In this document: piece after piece, positions 1 through 13,000 of the stretch
Layout: each line of letters starts with the position of its first letter
Position numbering within the stretch: the stretch's first letter is position 1
Assembly (NCBI GenBank): GCA_033063855.1
Contig: CP093829.1
Span: 25,327,537 to 25,391,536, forward strand
Length of the DNA: 64,000 bases
Direction of reading: 5' to 3'
DNA from: Smittia aterrima
Lineage: Eukaryota; Arthropoda; Insecta; Diptera; Chironomidae
Position numbers and translations under genes: made by a program
The notes under the pieces: generated by a model
The model's input: the letters and a program-made list of their open reading frames with translations, nothing else
Told to the model about the DNA's origin: nothing
Databases searched by the model: none

Positions 1-2200
1 AATTTTCGTTGTTCTCCCAAGGCGGCTAAGAATCCAACGATCCATTTCAGAAAGCTTCAAATTATTAATTGATTTGATGTCTTTTATAGTTACACTTGCG
101 CTCTCTGAAAACGCAGTAGTAAATTTCACGGCATTGTAAATCTTGTTAAAGAACTTCATATTCGTGAAGCAGTCAGTGTGGTCAAAGGTGATGAAATGTT
201 GTTTGATATTGTGTGAACAGAGAGTGAATCGTAGAGCGTCAACGCCGCATTCTTTAATCCCAAAAGCAAACATTGCCTTTTGTCCATCCAATGATTTTTT
301 GAGTTCTGCTTGAGTGAGAATTCCTTTTGCGACAAGTTCCTCAGTTCCTTTATGAAGCTGAGCGAGTGTTGCTCCATGAATGATCTGATCGGGTGCGATA
401 ACATTTCCTAAACTCTTTGACATTTTTCTTCCGTATGAATCGCAAATTATTCCGTGCATTAGAACTTCCTTAAATGGAATTTTTCCTGTCAACTCCATCG
501 ACAGCATAACCATTCGAGCAACCCAGAAGAACAAAATATCATGTCCTGTCTCCATTAAACTCAGTGGGAAAAACTTTTTGAAATCATCATTTGTTTCTGG
601 CCAATTGAACACAGAAAAAGGTAAAAGACCAGAAGAGAACCAAGTGTCAAGAACGTCTTGATCACGAACAATAGTCAAATGTTCGCAATTTGGATTTTTC
701 TGCCTGAACTTTGCCTCAGCATCTTTTTCTGATTTCGCTGCTACCCAGGTTTCGTTATCACCATAAATTATCTTGTACGCGGGAATTTGATGTCCCCACC
801 ACAGCTGTCTTGAGACGCACCAGTCTCGACTGTTTGTTAACCATCGATTCCATTCCTTTTCAAAACTCTGAGGATGAATCTTCAAGTCTCCGTTTTCAAC
901 AACTTCGATTGCTTTTCTTGACATCTCTTTGCAATTCACAAACCATTGCGGTTTAAGAAGAAACTCAACGACATCTTTTGAACGAGAGCATATTGGAAGA
1001 ATCATGTGATGAAAGTCAGAGCCACGATAGAGTTCAAACTCTGCAAGTAAGTGAAGAATCTTTTCACGAGCGATGAAACGAGGTAGTCCGGAAAAATCTT
1101 CAAAACCGTCGACGATTAAACCTTTTTCATTAATGACTTGAACATTACGAAGTTTGTGTCGCTTGCCAACTTCAAAATCGTTCTTATCGTGCGCTGGTGT
1201 AATTTTTACAGCTCCAGTTCCAAACTCGGGATCAACGGAATCATCAATAATCAGTGGAATCACCTCCTTCCTGAATGGATGCCAAAGCTTAGCGTTTCTG
1301 AGATGAGTGTAGCGAGAGTCGTTTGAATGAACAGCAACTGCAACATCACCAAGAAGAGTTTCGGGTCTCGTAGTTGCAACAATTACTTCTTCGTTAGAAT
1401 CAACAACCTTGTAAGCAATATTTGATATAATTCCAAATTGAACGTTCTTTTCATAGTTTGGCACTGCGATTTCAGTTTTCCCGTGTATCTCAAGATTTTC
1501 TACTTCAACGTCAGAGATTGCCGATTCTAACGAACAACTCCAATTGACTAGAGCTTCATCTCTATAGATCAATCCTTTATCAAATAACCGAATAAATGCT
1601 TCATTCACTGCGTTGCACATGTTGTCGTCCATAGTAAAATACTCCTGTCTCCAATCAAATGAAGTGCCGAGTTTTTTCAGATCATGATTGATCGAGGAGC
1701 CTTTCTCATTTTTCCATTTCCATACTTCTTTCAGAAAATTTTCTTTGCCTATATCGTGACGAGTTTTTCCTTGTTGTTTGAATAAAATCTTCTCGACAAT
1801 AACTTGAGTTGCAATGCCAGCATGATCTACACCAGGAATCCAACGTGTTTCTATATTTTGCTTTTGTTTATATCTAACGAGAACATCTTGAATTGTTGCT
1901 GTAAGTGCATGTCCAAGATGAATATCTCCCGTAACATTAGGAGGAGGAAATACCATTGAAAAGCTTCCATTAAAGGTATTTGATTTATCTTGTTTTGCAG
2001 CAACATCAACAGATTCGATACTTGCTGGCTTGTAAGGTTGATTCCGGAGATGTACTAAAATATGAAAATTGCGAATTGTCGTTCAATTTATTTTTCACGA
2101 TCTTACAGTTTAGAAGCTTCCTCGCTGGATCGCTTTGGTTTGAACACCATCTGATTGCTCGTTTTAGTTTTAATAATGAAATATTTCTCGTACAAATCAT
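1..2200 (-). CDS. ValRS-m: Valyl-tRNA synthetase, mitochondrial (partial, 3' end outside window)
   Basis: Charges tRNA-Val with valine; class I aminoacyl-tRNA synthetase. Read on the minus strand, a frame open from about 2054 to the window edge shows the class I HIGH signature as HLGH in PPPNVTGDIHLGHAL (near 1900), the ValRS motif RWIPGVDHAGIATQ, the editing-domain motif ATTRPETLLGD, and the KMSKS loop as GRKMSKSLGNV (near 430). A 52 bp intron (2055-2106) separates a first exon of about 30 residues from the catalytic body, and codon phase is preserved across it. The N-terminus beginning MICTRNISLLKLKRAIRW is basic and amphipathic, as in a mitochondrial presequence, which favours the mitochondrial enzyme over the cytosolic one. 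A more upstream in-frame ATG exists at 2254. The anticodon-binding C-terminus lies beyond base 1. Identity is secure; the mitochondrial assignment is inference from the N-terminus and the short N-terminal region. Confidence 0.93.
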
Positions 2201-2274
2201 TTTGAACTTTAATTCTATTTTGAACTCAAGCTTTTGAACTCGAAAAGTAAACAAAAAAAATATTAAAACAAAAA
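2201..2274. promoter_or_regulatory. Divergent promoter region between ValRS-m and C9orf78-like gene
   Basis: Only 74 bp separate the two start codons (2200 minus, 2275 plus). This short AT-rich spacer must hold the transcription starts or 5' leaders of both genes. No TATA box in a convincing position is visible. The arrangement suggests a housekeeping bidirectional promoter; that is inference from spacing. Confidence 0.5.
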
Positions 2275-3252
2275 ATGTCTGAAGAAGGAAAAGTTCAGTT
2301 TAAGCCAATAAAAAGAAAGAATATCAGACAAAGAAAGCAGTCATCGGATGAAGAAGAATCAAAGAAAGGCGATGAATCTGACCTTCAAGTTAAATTGGAA
2401 GTGATTCAAGAAACAAAAGAGAAACAGAAATTAAGAAATCGGTCATACGGAGTTAACGTGTAAGGAAATCGTTTTGTTTTTAAAGATCCAATAATAATTT
2501 TCTTGATTTTAGAGCATCGTTAGCATTAGGAAAGAAAATCACTTTAGAAGAAGAAGTATCTGTTAAAGATCCTTTCAATGTTAAAAGCGGAGGCGGAATG
2601 GTCAACATGCAAGCGCTTAAAGCTGGAAAGTTGAAAGCAGCATCTGATGATGCATACGACACTGGAATCGGAACTCAGTTTTCAGCCGAAACTAATATTG
2701 GAGACACTGACGAGGAAATGATGAAATATATTGAAGAACAGCTGAAGCTTCAGAAAGGTATCGAAGTAGATAGCAAAGACGATGCTAATCGTTACTTAAC
2801 GCCTGAAGAAGCTGCCATTCTTGCTTTGCCTGCCCATCTAAGAGAAAGTTCCACGAAGAAATCAGAAGAGATGTTGTCCAATCAAATGCTGAATGGAATC
2901 CCTGAAGTGGACCTTGGAATTGAATCAAAAATCAAGAATATCGAAGCAACTGAGGAGGCAAAACAGAAACTCATTGCTGATCAACGAAGCAAGAAAGATC
3001 TGCCGTCTCAATTTGTTCCCAAGAATTATGCTGTGAACTTTATGCAGCATAATCGATGTAAGTTATAAAGCTGAGCTCTGCTCTTCCAATCGAAATTGAC
3101 TTTATTTTCTTTTAGTTAACATCGATCAAACGGAACAGCAAAAGAAGAGAAGGAATCAGGAAGAAGAACAGAAAAACAACTCTAAAGTTCCAAAGAAAGC
3201 GACAGACGATTATCATTTTGATAAATTTAAGAAACAGTTCCGTAGGCATTAA
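2275..3252 (+). CDS. C9orf78/TLS1 family spliceosome-associated protein
   Basis: Three exons (2275-2459, 2513-3057, 3116-3252) join in phase to a protein of about 288 residues. The N-terminus is lysine/glutamate-rich and charged (KPIKRKNIRQRKQ followed by acidic runs). The body holds the family landmarks DTGIGTQFSAETN, a YIEEQL helix, and LPSQFVPKNYAVNFMQHNR near the C-terminus. The tail is basic, ending FKKQFRRH. These match human C9orf78 (HCA59) and fission yeast Tls1. The human protein associates with the spliceosomal helicase BRR2, and Tls1 affects telomere-factor splicing. The protein is mostly disordered and nuclear. Both introns are about 50-60 bp. Family assignment is by recognised motif order. 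Confidence 0.88.
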
Positions 3253-3386
3253 TTATATTAATTTTCAGTTTTTATATAAAAAAAAATACTTTATTCCATA
3301 ACACAAAAAGAACGCTTTTTTGAACTTGAATTTTGAACTTCAACAGATTTATTCCACTTGTTTTGCGCGTTTGAAGTAAATAAATA

Positions 3387-4161
3387 ATGTTTTGGATAAT
3401 GGAGAGCGATTACGAAAAAGCTATGTTCGAGAAGGTTGCTGATAATATCCGTGAAAATATAGTTGAAATCAACAACTTGCTGAATAACTGCGAAGTCGAA
3501 TCGAATGTTGATAAAGAGAAAATTCTCAATTTCATGTCGGTCGATGTAAACACGTTAATTAAAGATGAGGGAACATCAGAATACTATGATTTGGATAAGG
3601 TGTCTAAGATCTTTGAAATGCTAGAGTCCTCAAAGTCTGATAGCAAGAAAAAAAACAGGAAATTGTCCCGTTCTGAATCTTCCATCTCGATCGCCTCTGT
3701 TCAGAGTGTCGAAGACGTCGACGAAATCAAAGTCTGCCTTTCTGAGATCCGTTCCGTAATCACAAGTATTTCTAATTGTAACATTGAAGTTCCTGACTTG
3801 AACTTAATTCAAAATAGTCAAGCAGCAAAATCCTCGAACTTCGTTGATTTGTTAATGAAACTTCAAAAGCTTTCCAAAGATCTAGAGAGCATCGCATCGA
3901 CTGACAACATCAAGGAACACGAATCTCTTCATATCAATAACGAGTTAATCAAAAATCTTAATACTCTTGTTCAAGTAAGTCTTTGACAAAATATATTATG
4001 CTCTTTATCTAACCCAAACTTTTCTTCCACAGAATTTGTCTGATGTTGAGCTCTCACGATCAAATCCAATTGCGGAAGCTCCGCAAATCAATGCTACATC
4101 ATTTGAATCCAGCAATATTATTAGTTCAGCATTAGAAGCTATTGAAAAGAATCCCCTTTGA
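3387..4161 (+). CDS. Unrecognised acidic coiled-coil protein
   Basis: Two exons (3387-3974 and 4033-4161, 58 bp phase-0 intron) encode about 238 residues. I do not recognise the family. Residues 1-70 look helical (MESDYEKAMFEKVADNIREN, then ILNFMSVDVNTLIK). A basic-serine linker (DSKKKNRKLSRSESSISIAS, about residues 87-110) follows. A second helical region (about 115-195) has leucine/isoleucine heptads, including FVDLLMKLQKLSKDLESIAS. The last 40 residues are serine-rich and end IEKNPL. An alternative start is the second methionine (MESDYEK, four codons in). No signal peptide or membrane segment is present. An AATAAA at 4193 marks the likely 3' end. The gene lies tail-to-tail with the ferlin. 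The two helical blocks and central phospho-type linker would fit a cytoskeletal or chromosome adaptor, but that is speculation. Confidence 0.75.
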
Positions 4162-4192
4162 ATAATTATTGAAGTTTCGCCAAAAAAAGAAA

Positions 4193-4198
4193 AATAAA
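4193..4198 (+). terminator. Polyadenylation signal of the coiled-coil gene
   Basis: AATAAA lies 31 bp after the stop codon at 4161, in an A-rich leader. It fits the canonical cleavage signal for the short 3' UTR and leaves about 90 bp before the stop of the convergent ferlin gene. Confidence 0.5.
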
Positions 4199-4287
4199 GT
4201 TTCTATGAAGTTACATCACACACTTCATCTGTAATAAAAAGAAAATTGTTATACTTTCATTGATAGATTTAACACAAGAAAGTTAAT

Positions 4288-7200
4288 TTACAAACCAACT
4301 GCCTTCGCCACGACTTTATTCGGGAAATTCATGATTATCAGCGCAAAGAAGAGAAAGCATAATAAAACAAGAATCGCAATTAGGACGGCCTTTTTGATTT
4401 GAGGCCATAAGATTAGTTTCATAGATTTCATTGGTTGAGTTATCCAGTTGAAAGACGTTTCTGGACGACTAAAATAAGATAAAGGTAAGAATCAATCGGC
4501 AAAGTTAATCTTAAAATTACTTTGGTGGAGAAAGACTTTTCGGGCCATCTCGTCCTATTCCAACTGAATTTGCGATAGCTTTTTCTTGAAGAAGAACTTC
4601 AAGTTCAAGCTCAAGTTTTCCCTACGAAGTTATTGATAGTACTTTTTTATTAGGGGATAACGACTCTAATCAACTCACCGTTTGTCTAATTGCTTCATCT
4701 TTTTCGATCCTCCCGTAAACAGGAAACCAACCGCGAATACTTCCATTAATTGCAAACAAGTTTTCGTAAGGCCGATTTGAGTTTTTAATTGAACATCTCT
4801 CAGATGACGTGAAAGGTCGGATGAAATGTGATAAATTAATGCTTAGCGTTCCTAGAAAATCGTCAGCAGAGAAAGAATCGTTGTCCCAAATTTGTAAGGT
4901 AAGCATCGGCGGTTGCTTTGTTTCGCTATCGAATTTCTCAAGAGGACTCCGCTTTTTTGTGACGATCATCTAGGATAAAGACAAGAAATCAATTTTAAAG
5001 ATTTTTGACGTGAATAACTCACCATATCTTCGCCCACGGAATACTTCAACGGGAAAATCATGCGCCAGTTGAAGTTTCCGTCTCCATTTATAGAGCGATA
5101 ATGAATATCTGTAAACTGAACTTCTTCGTGGTTATGCAGCCAACTGAAGGAGAAAATCAATTAATTTCTAGTCTAAGTAACGTAATAAACTAACCCTTTG
5201 ACATAGATGTCACTCATCTTCTTCCCGAAAATGTTTTTCTCATCGAGAATCACATCTTTAGCGTTCCAAACGATGATGCGAAGCTCGTATGGACGAGGAG
5301 GGACTGGAGTTATATCAATTGCTTCAGGAATGATCTTTCTTGAGTCAAATATTTCAATCCACATCAGCAGTTTTCCTTGCTCCACGCCAGGTCTGTCTTT
5401 ACGATAAAGCGAACGAGTCTCGACGTGCTCAGGGACAAATGGGAATCCAATTCCGGGAAGTTCATGAAATCTTTTGAGAACTGAAAGCGCGAGTCGTTCC
5501 TTTTTGTTTTCGTCCTTTGTGATCTTACTGCTGTCTTTAAATTCAATTCCAGCAAGTTTAACATGATCAGGGAAATATTGGGGATGCGATAACTCAAGCT
5601 CATTACAAAAGTGTTCGAGAATCTCTGAAGGACGATTTGAATTTCGCCAAGTATTATAACCACTAGAGTTGAATTCATTCGGTAATCCACAAGCAGCCAA
5701 ATATTTTGTCCTCACTCGATCCTCAAGATCAATTACAGTGCTGCCGATTAAATCATTCCCAGTGTACGAGTCGTAATCGAAAACAGATATCTTAAGTAAA
5801 TTGTTACGAGGGATTACTCCATTCAATTGGAATCGCTTGCCAAACACAGGGTTGAATTGATTTGCAACAAAGTGTGAGCGATCAGAAATCGTTTGTCTTC
5901 CAAGCTCAACCTTAATGAAGGCATCAGAGTTTCCGTAGATATCACGAGAACGAAGATTTAATGCTTCTACGACATACAGTCGAACGACGATGGGAAGTTC
6001 AAGCATCAAATTTCTTTTAAATCGAGGAAAGTTAACAGAAAACATTTCTTCCTTTCCCGATTCAAAATATTCTTTGCCGTAACACTTTGATATTTTGATT
6101 GCACATTTTAGTTTTGCATAAGTTTCGCTCTTTTTTGATTCAGTTCCTCCTCGAACTAAGTCAATAGGAGCAGCCCAATCATAAAACTTTTCAAACTTCG
6201 ATTCCTTCTCTAGTTCATTGTGGAAAATCTAGGAAAATTTTGTGGTAAAATTTAGGAAAATTTTCAAAGATTAGCTCACTGTCAAATGTTGTATGCTATT
6301 GTTTCTGAATTCAGGTTTTCTATTTGAATTGTAAAACTTCGTCCACCAACTGTATTCATTTTCAAGAGTCAAAGGATTAAGCTGGTGAAAGCTTGAATTT
6401 GATTTAAGAAACTTCGGAAAGTTTGGAAGCTTATCCAGAGCTTTTCTCCACTTCATGATCGGTTTTGAATCTCTTGCAAGTAACGGTTGACTTTCTTCAA
6501 TATCAAATTGCTCGACAACGTCTTCCGTCTCAACATCGATTGTAGTGTTCAATAAAAATCGTTCGATTTCTTTTGGGTTTTCTTCAAAGAAAAACTTTTC
6601 AGGTCTTCGAATCAACATAGTACCAATCACTCGTGGACGCTTATGTGAGCAGTCGAGATGATTTATAATAATTGGAGGCCAATAATGAATTTGATCAGGA
6701 AGCATAATGTAACCAGAAGCATGGGGATCAAGAAAATTCAAGTTTGTTTTGTAAGCTTTTCCGGAAAATCCACTTGAAAGAATCAAATCGCCCATCGAGA
6801 GTTCAATTTTAAATCTTCCAGATGCAAATAGCGAAAGCTTCAAATCACCACGAATTCCAATAAATGTAATTTCGACTCGAAATTTTTTCATTTCGGGTCT
6901 TATTTCAATGGGGATTGGATCGTTTTTCTCGACATTTCTCAATGTTAACGAAGGAGCTTGCAATTGAATAAATTCTGCAGACATCAGGACTTCCGCAGCT
7001 AGTGTTCCGTCTTTGTAAAAGCTTATCCATCGTAGATAAGGTGGAAAATGATTAATAAACTGATGAAAAACATTTCGAATGTCAAACTTTTCCTGATCAA
7101 ATATTTGCTTAGTCGCTTTAACTTCAGTATTTTTAACAGAAATTTTCATTGTACCCGTTCCGATTAAATGCATCTGAAATTAAAAATTTGCTGCAGCATC

Positions 7201-9875
7201 AATTATTTATTCATTTTAAAACTAATTACCTTTCGTCTTTCTTCATCAAACAGGAACATTGCGATTGAAGGGTAATCACTGTGTTTACCGATATCGAAAG
7301 CTTTGATATTTTCGATCACGAGAACTTCATTCCAGATTGATGAGAGCGATTGTGTATCTATCTGCAAATTATTCAATGTGTTTCGATCCCTATTTTATCA
7401 TTTAAATTAACTTTACCTTAGTCTCCTCATACAATCCATTTGATGTGATGACAAACTTTGCTTTGACTTTCTCTATTCGCGGCTGAATTTTTGATTGATG
7501 AACGTAAACATTACATTTGTAGAATTTCTCAATGAGGAAATTTATTTTATTTGATGCCATTTCCACGCAGTTTTGCGGCATCCACTCGTTCACTTCCTCA
7601 GAGCTTCCAATCCACAAGAGAATATCGAACTTACCAAACAAGCAGCCGCAATTGAGACAAGTATGCGTGCATATTGTTGGCTTCAAATGAAATTTTTTTT
7701 TAATCTTTATAACGATTCAATGAAGAAGTTTACCTTCAAGAGAAGAGTTTGGATTTTCCCGCAGTTTTTTCCTCGAGCATCAAAAGCTTGCGAATGAAAA
7801 TAATTCATCATTTTGAATCGATGAAAAGCAAGAAGCTTTCCATCGCAACTTACATTCAAGTATAAGTCAGGTAAAGATTCCACGAACTAAATTTGAAACT
7901 AAAGAGTCAAGAAGTTTTACAAAAGTTTCAAAGAGTTTACATTGCTCAAAGCCTCTTCCAGTGAGTCGCGGAGGCTGTAATATTCTTGAAAAGCTTCTTT
8001 GATATCAGAATCTTCTTCCAACTTTCGAAGACTTTCTCCAACTTTCGTGACGCAAGTTTCAACAACAAATCGCAAATTCTTCAAAAAGTTTTCGTCCCAT
8101 TCCGAGACTTTTTTAAAAGAGCGATGAAAGAGCTTTTTCTTCAATCCTTTTAGCATTTCGCTCAAATCGCATTGTAACAGTTTTAAACTTTCACGTTGAT
8201 ATTTGACGTTGTCGTGATAGAAAGCTTCGAAGAGCTTAAAGTTTATAATATTCTCATCCTAAAAATGAGAGGAAATCAAAATTCGTTCTCTGAGAATAAA
8301 ATGAAAGCTTTCTGAAAGCTTTTAAAGCTCTCTGGTAAAATTTCTCTCACCATTTCAGTAATTAACATCTGAACGAGATTAATCAATTGAAGTTTCAGAC
8401 GATTATCTGGAAGTTTGATACTTAAGGACATGACTGGTCGTATATTTGAGTTGAACTCAACAAATTTAACTTTCATCTTTGAGTTCTTGTAGCTCTGAAC
8501 ATCTAAGTCGATTGCGTTTGAGAAAATATTCTCACAACTCAAATAAATCTTCACTCGATTCTGTTGAAGACTCAGCGCGTCCAAACCAACCAAAACCATG
8601 TTGACTTTAAAAATTTCTTCGTTCCAATATTCACTTTCATTTAGCGGCATCAGAATGTCTTGTTTATAAGTTGTAATCTCAACAACGCTTGGATCAATGT
8701 CTTCTGTTATGATGGATACTAAAAGTTTCCCGAAGAAAATATTTTTCTGAACACCTTCGTAAAAGTAAATGAAGCCGGGACCGAAAAAGGGTTTGTTGAC
8801 TGCAAAAATAGGATGTTGACTAAGTTTCATTGATTAAAAGATTTACTCTTACAAATTCCTTCATTTTTCCAACTCATTGAACTAAAGTGAACTTCAGTTG
8901 AGCATTTAACTTTCCACTGAAATTGCTCGAAAACAAGAATCTCAAACACAAACATCTGACTGAGTGATTGAAACAATCCTCGAAAGATTAACTGCTCATT
9001 CCATTTACAAATCTTTGTGTACTTTTGTTGACTTGTTCGAGTCTGTAAATTGTTATAAAAAATGATTTGTTACTGTAAACTATACGAAACTTACCCTACG
9101 CGAGCCATACGAAACTTGAAGAATGTAATCACGTTTGATAACGAAATTTCCTTCGAAAATGTTTACAAAATATTTTACGCTCTCTTGATCAGAAGAAGTT
9201 TCATCGGGAAGTAAAAGATTTCTGAAAGAAGCAACGGTTTGAATTGGGTCATTCTTTAAACAGTTACTAATATTTACTCTTCAATGATATCATCGTCGAA
9301 AGATTTTAAGATTGAAGGTGCTGGTGGTTCATTTGTTGTCACAATCGTCAAATCGACTTGAAGGTAACCAGTGGTCAAATTCTTTTTGTCATTTCCAATC
9401 TTTTCTAGCGTCGCCCATTTGCGAAGGAAACTGTGATCTTTAGAAATAAAATTAATCAAAAGTTTATGAATGATTCGGAGCTAAATCTTTACAATTCTGT
9501 TTCCAAATGGTGCCCAAGTTGACATTTGTATCGCCGATGATTGCATTCTTCTTCAAAAAACAATTTTCTCGTGTCATTATCAACCTTAAGTTCTTCTTCA
9601 GGAGTTCATCTAAAGTTGTTCGTAGCTCAAATACAAAATACTGGAAAATCAGAAAATGAAAGGAAAAGTTGTACAGCAAATCAACCACAAACCTCATTGA
9701 AGAACGGGCAGTCGGAGTTTTGAAAAGTTTTGGTCCTTTTCGTCTCGTCGTTGAAATTTACAATAACCAAAGTATCTGCGTCAAGCACATTTAGGTTCCT
9801 TGCCTTGTGAATCGTCACTGAGACCAGAAAATCACGTAAGTGCTTATTAAAGCAATCAGAGGTCTCTTCAGACAT
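4288..9875 (-). CDS. Ferlin, multi-C2 tail-anchored membrane protein (misfire-like)
   Basis: Ferlins are tail-anchored Ca2+/phospholipid-binding proteins acting in membrane fusion; the Drosophila member misfire acts in sperm. From the 9875 start, many short exons give in order: an N-terminal C2 domain (FLVSVTIHKARNLNVLDADT, through about 9290); an acidic FerI-like linker (DDDIIEENLLLP); a degenerate second C2 (about 9200-8860); the ferlin motif PFFGPGFIYFYEG (near 8770); a FerB-like helical stretch (about 8160-7920); a middle C2 (about 7000-6700); a well-conserved C2 (5970-5690: VVRLYVVEALNLRSRDIYGN, NPVFGKRFQLNG); the last C2 (5330-4700: YELRIIVWNAKDVILDEKN, MSDIYVKG, DGNFNWRMIFP, IWDNDSFSADDFLG); and a terminal hydrophobic anchor after RPETSFNWITQP (near 4440-4320). 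C-terminal C2 acidic residues are largely retained; the N-terminal half is divergent. Coding length is roughly 1,550 residues, somewhat shorter than vertebrate ferlins. Not every middle exon junction was resolved. Confidence 0.9.
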
Positions 9876-10006
9876 TTCTTGTGTTGAAAATATAAAGTTC
9901 TTGAATGAAACGAATCAAAGTTTGCTGTGATGAACTTGTGTCAACTTTGTATCTCTTAACATTAGTAAGCTTAGCTTTTTTACGAATTATCTTTTAGAAT
10001 TAAATT
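9876..10006. promoter_or_regulatory. Divergent intergenic region, ferlin and tetraspanin
   Basis: 131 bp lie between the ferlin start (minus) and the upstream tetraspanin-frame start (plus). The spacer is AT-rich with no obvious TATA/Inr pair. It would be a bidirectional promoter if the 10007 exon is the true first coding exon of the tetraspanin. Confidence 0.35.
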
Positions 10007-13000
10007 ATGAAGTGTTCGATTTGTGGGAAGCGCTCATGTTGTTGTGAAGTCGATGCCAGGTTGCCAATGCGTTCGACTTTATCTCCATCTGTGACAGAAT
10101 TCCCGATTTGTTCAAGAGTAAATGAGAAGCAGAAAAGGTTTGCAGATTTCAAGTTTGCAGATGACAAAAATTACAGGCCAACGGCATCACAATCGTCAAC
10201 ACATCCTGCATTTCAAGATTATAAAATAATCATTCAAGATGAGCTTTCAGGATGTGAAAGCTGTTCTCATCAACAGGTGGTGAGAAACACAAAACATTCT
10301 TGAAAACCATTGTTTCAAAACATTCCTTAAAACGTTCAACATTCAGCATTCGCTCAATGTTTTTTTTAGACAAAAAAAAATTTAGTTTTCAGTTGAGTTT
10401 TTGTCTCTGAACGTTCAAGTTGCGAAAATTCGTGCGCGAGTGTTTTACAATAATTGTGAATAAGAAAGTTGTGATAAGATAACCACTTGAAAAGTGTCTT
10501 TATTTCATCACAAAATTATCTCGGAAAGTTGATAAAAAGGAAAATCTTCGAGATTTAATTCATGAAATTGCAAAAAGAGCAAAAGTGATTGAAAAGAATA
10601 AAAACATTGAAATTATAGCAAATTTCGAATAAATTGGATTAAATTAAGTTATTTGAGAACATCAAATCTCGGGTTAGTAAACAGATTAGTTATTCAAATA
10701 GTTCTAATCATCAAATTTGCGCTGGAGAAATTTCGCATCTGCTGTCTGAGATAAACTGCGTCTCGCAACATTCACAAAAATGTTTTCTTCTTCGATGCTT
10801 TTATGGCCTTCAACAACACCAACCACACCTTTTTGTATCAAAATGAAACAAAAGACGCATCAAGTTGTTGAATGAAAGTATCGACAAAAGAAGCCTCGTT
10901 AATGAATCCCATTTTTCGCGATCATCTTTATTTTGAGCTGAATTCGAAATTCGAAACGTGGACAGTCAACAAGTTGAAGCGATCAGGAAACTTTCTCGCT
11001 TTGATGATTTACACGATTTGATTAAAGGCGAGCGGAAGAATGAAGAGAGAGAGGGAAACCGAAAAAAACAGTGGAAACAATCGAGTCATTCTCGCGTTGC
11101 TCATAATTAACATGAATAATTCATTCCTGCCCCAAATATCGGAGCCTTTGCTTAGTTTCTCTATCTTTCAGCGAGAAAAAAAGCGATTGGTTTATGTTTT
11201 GAATATTTATCGGTTTTACATCAATACAATGTCAAACTCGTGGTTAAGTGAAAACGGCACTTTAGACTTTCAATCGACAATCAATTGTGCAGTTTTTCTT
11301 TGGAAATCTTCCAACTTTTCCCTTTACACTAAAGAATGTCAATTGCATTCGCTTTAAACCGACTCAGATTCAATTCGCTCCACAGGTTTCCACAGCCGTT
11401 CGCTTCCAGATTGATTTATATGTTTTAGAAACTCGGCTTTCGCGGGGCTTCACGTGAGATGAGGAGACTATGAAAACATTTCTCGTCGATCCGAGCCGGT
11501 TACATGATTAGCGACTCCGATTTTGTTTATTTATTCAACTAGAGATTTAAAAATATTTTTTTTTATTGACCCGTTGAAAGAAAGTAAGGGGGAGCTCAAT
11601 GAATAACATGCGTGCAATGCATAAGCGCAGCATCAAGCAGAGAACCTTTTTTCGGGGGTTGTCGGTTTATAAATTACGCTTCACTTATTACACTCTTCCA
11701 GTTCATTGAGTTGTTTATGGATTGAGCGACACCATCTGGTTAAGTCACTCGTTCGCCTAAGACTCCAATTTAGTTTGATGACGATGTCAATCGTTCCAAG
11801 ACAAAGATTACGCAAAGAGCTAACTCAATTAATCTCGTTAAGCGTTCTCGTTCAATGTAAGCGGCAATTTCCGTGAAATTCACCATTAAGTAATTGTCCC
11901 TCGTGTCTCAATTATACAACCGTCGTTCGGATGTTATCGATGAGAACCTGTTTTGCCTTGCCACGCTCGCTTTTCGCTATTTTCGAAAATAAATTCGTTG
12001 CTTCAGATTTAATTACGACAGACTTTCTTAGTTCATTGACTTCTCCAGAAGCTGTTCATGATTTCATTTGATATTTCATTGGTTAAGCCAACTCTTCCTT
12101 GTCACTAAATTGTCATTATTTGTTAACCGAAGATTCTCCATGCGCATAAAATTATTTCGACATCATAGTTCAACTACCACTTAAGACCCCCGGCAAGTGT
12201 ACGCAATTAAGAAAAGCTTTAAGAGAGACATTAAGAGTCTGGTGGGCAGAGAAAGAGCTGTTTGGAAATGCTCGGTGATGTAAAAAACAATCATAAAACT
12301 GTTGAGCGGAAAAATTATAAACGTAACATGGCATTAAACTTCTTTGAGGTAGAGCTGACGCAAAAAAACATGAATTTCTTCAAAAATGAAGCAAAATTTT
12401 TCCCCGGCTCGCTCTCTGATTCATGACGATTGTAATAAATTAGCGGCGAGTGTGGAAATCGTGGAAACAAGCCTCGGTGTCGTCTGTCGTTGTTTATGCG
12501 TTGAACAAAGCATAAATTTCCGAGGAGAAATGCGAGGTGGAGCCGGTAATTTAGAAAGAATTTCTCACGCTATTTCAAGGAGATTTCTGATTTAATTTCG
12601 CATTTCTCGATTACCATGAACTTCGACTTGTTGATATCTGTCCTCTTTGATGAAACTCAAAACTCGGAATGCAACGAGGTGTGAAGACTGTTCAACATAA
12701 TTTCAGTGTTTTAAGAAGCGCAATTTTTCACAACTTTCGTTATGCCTTAAACTTATATGAATGGCTTTGAACCAGTCAACACGTCAATTAGCGAACCGAG
12801 AACTTTAACCTATTAAAGCTTAAAGAGACAGTTGGACTTTAAAATCTCCAATTCATTCCACATATCGTTCGTAAAAAAAGTTTCACTTGAATCAAGCAAT
12901 TGAGTACAATGAGCCAGAGCCAGCGACAGTCATAGACAGACCAAACGTGTATTTATTATGCTGTTAAAGTTTATTGCCGGACGCTTGAAAATGTGTATCA

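Noticed and set aside
711..2237. Plus-strand ORFs at 711-956, 1138-1326 and 1980-2237
   Set aside because: All are antisense to the mitochondrial valyl-tRNA synthetase frame, which has clear catalytic motifs.
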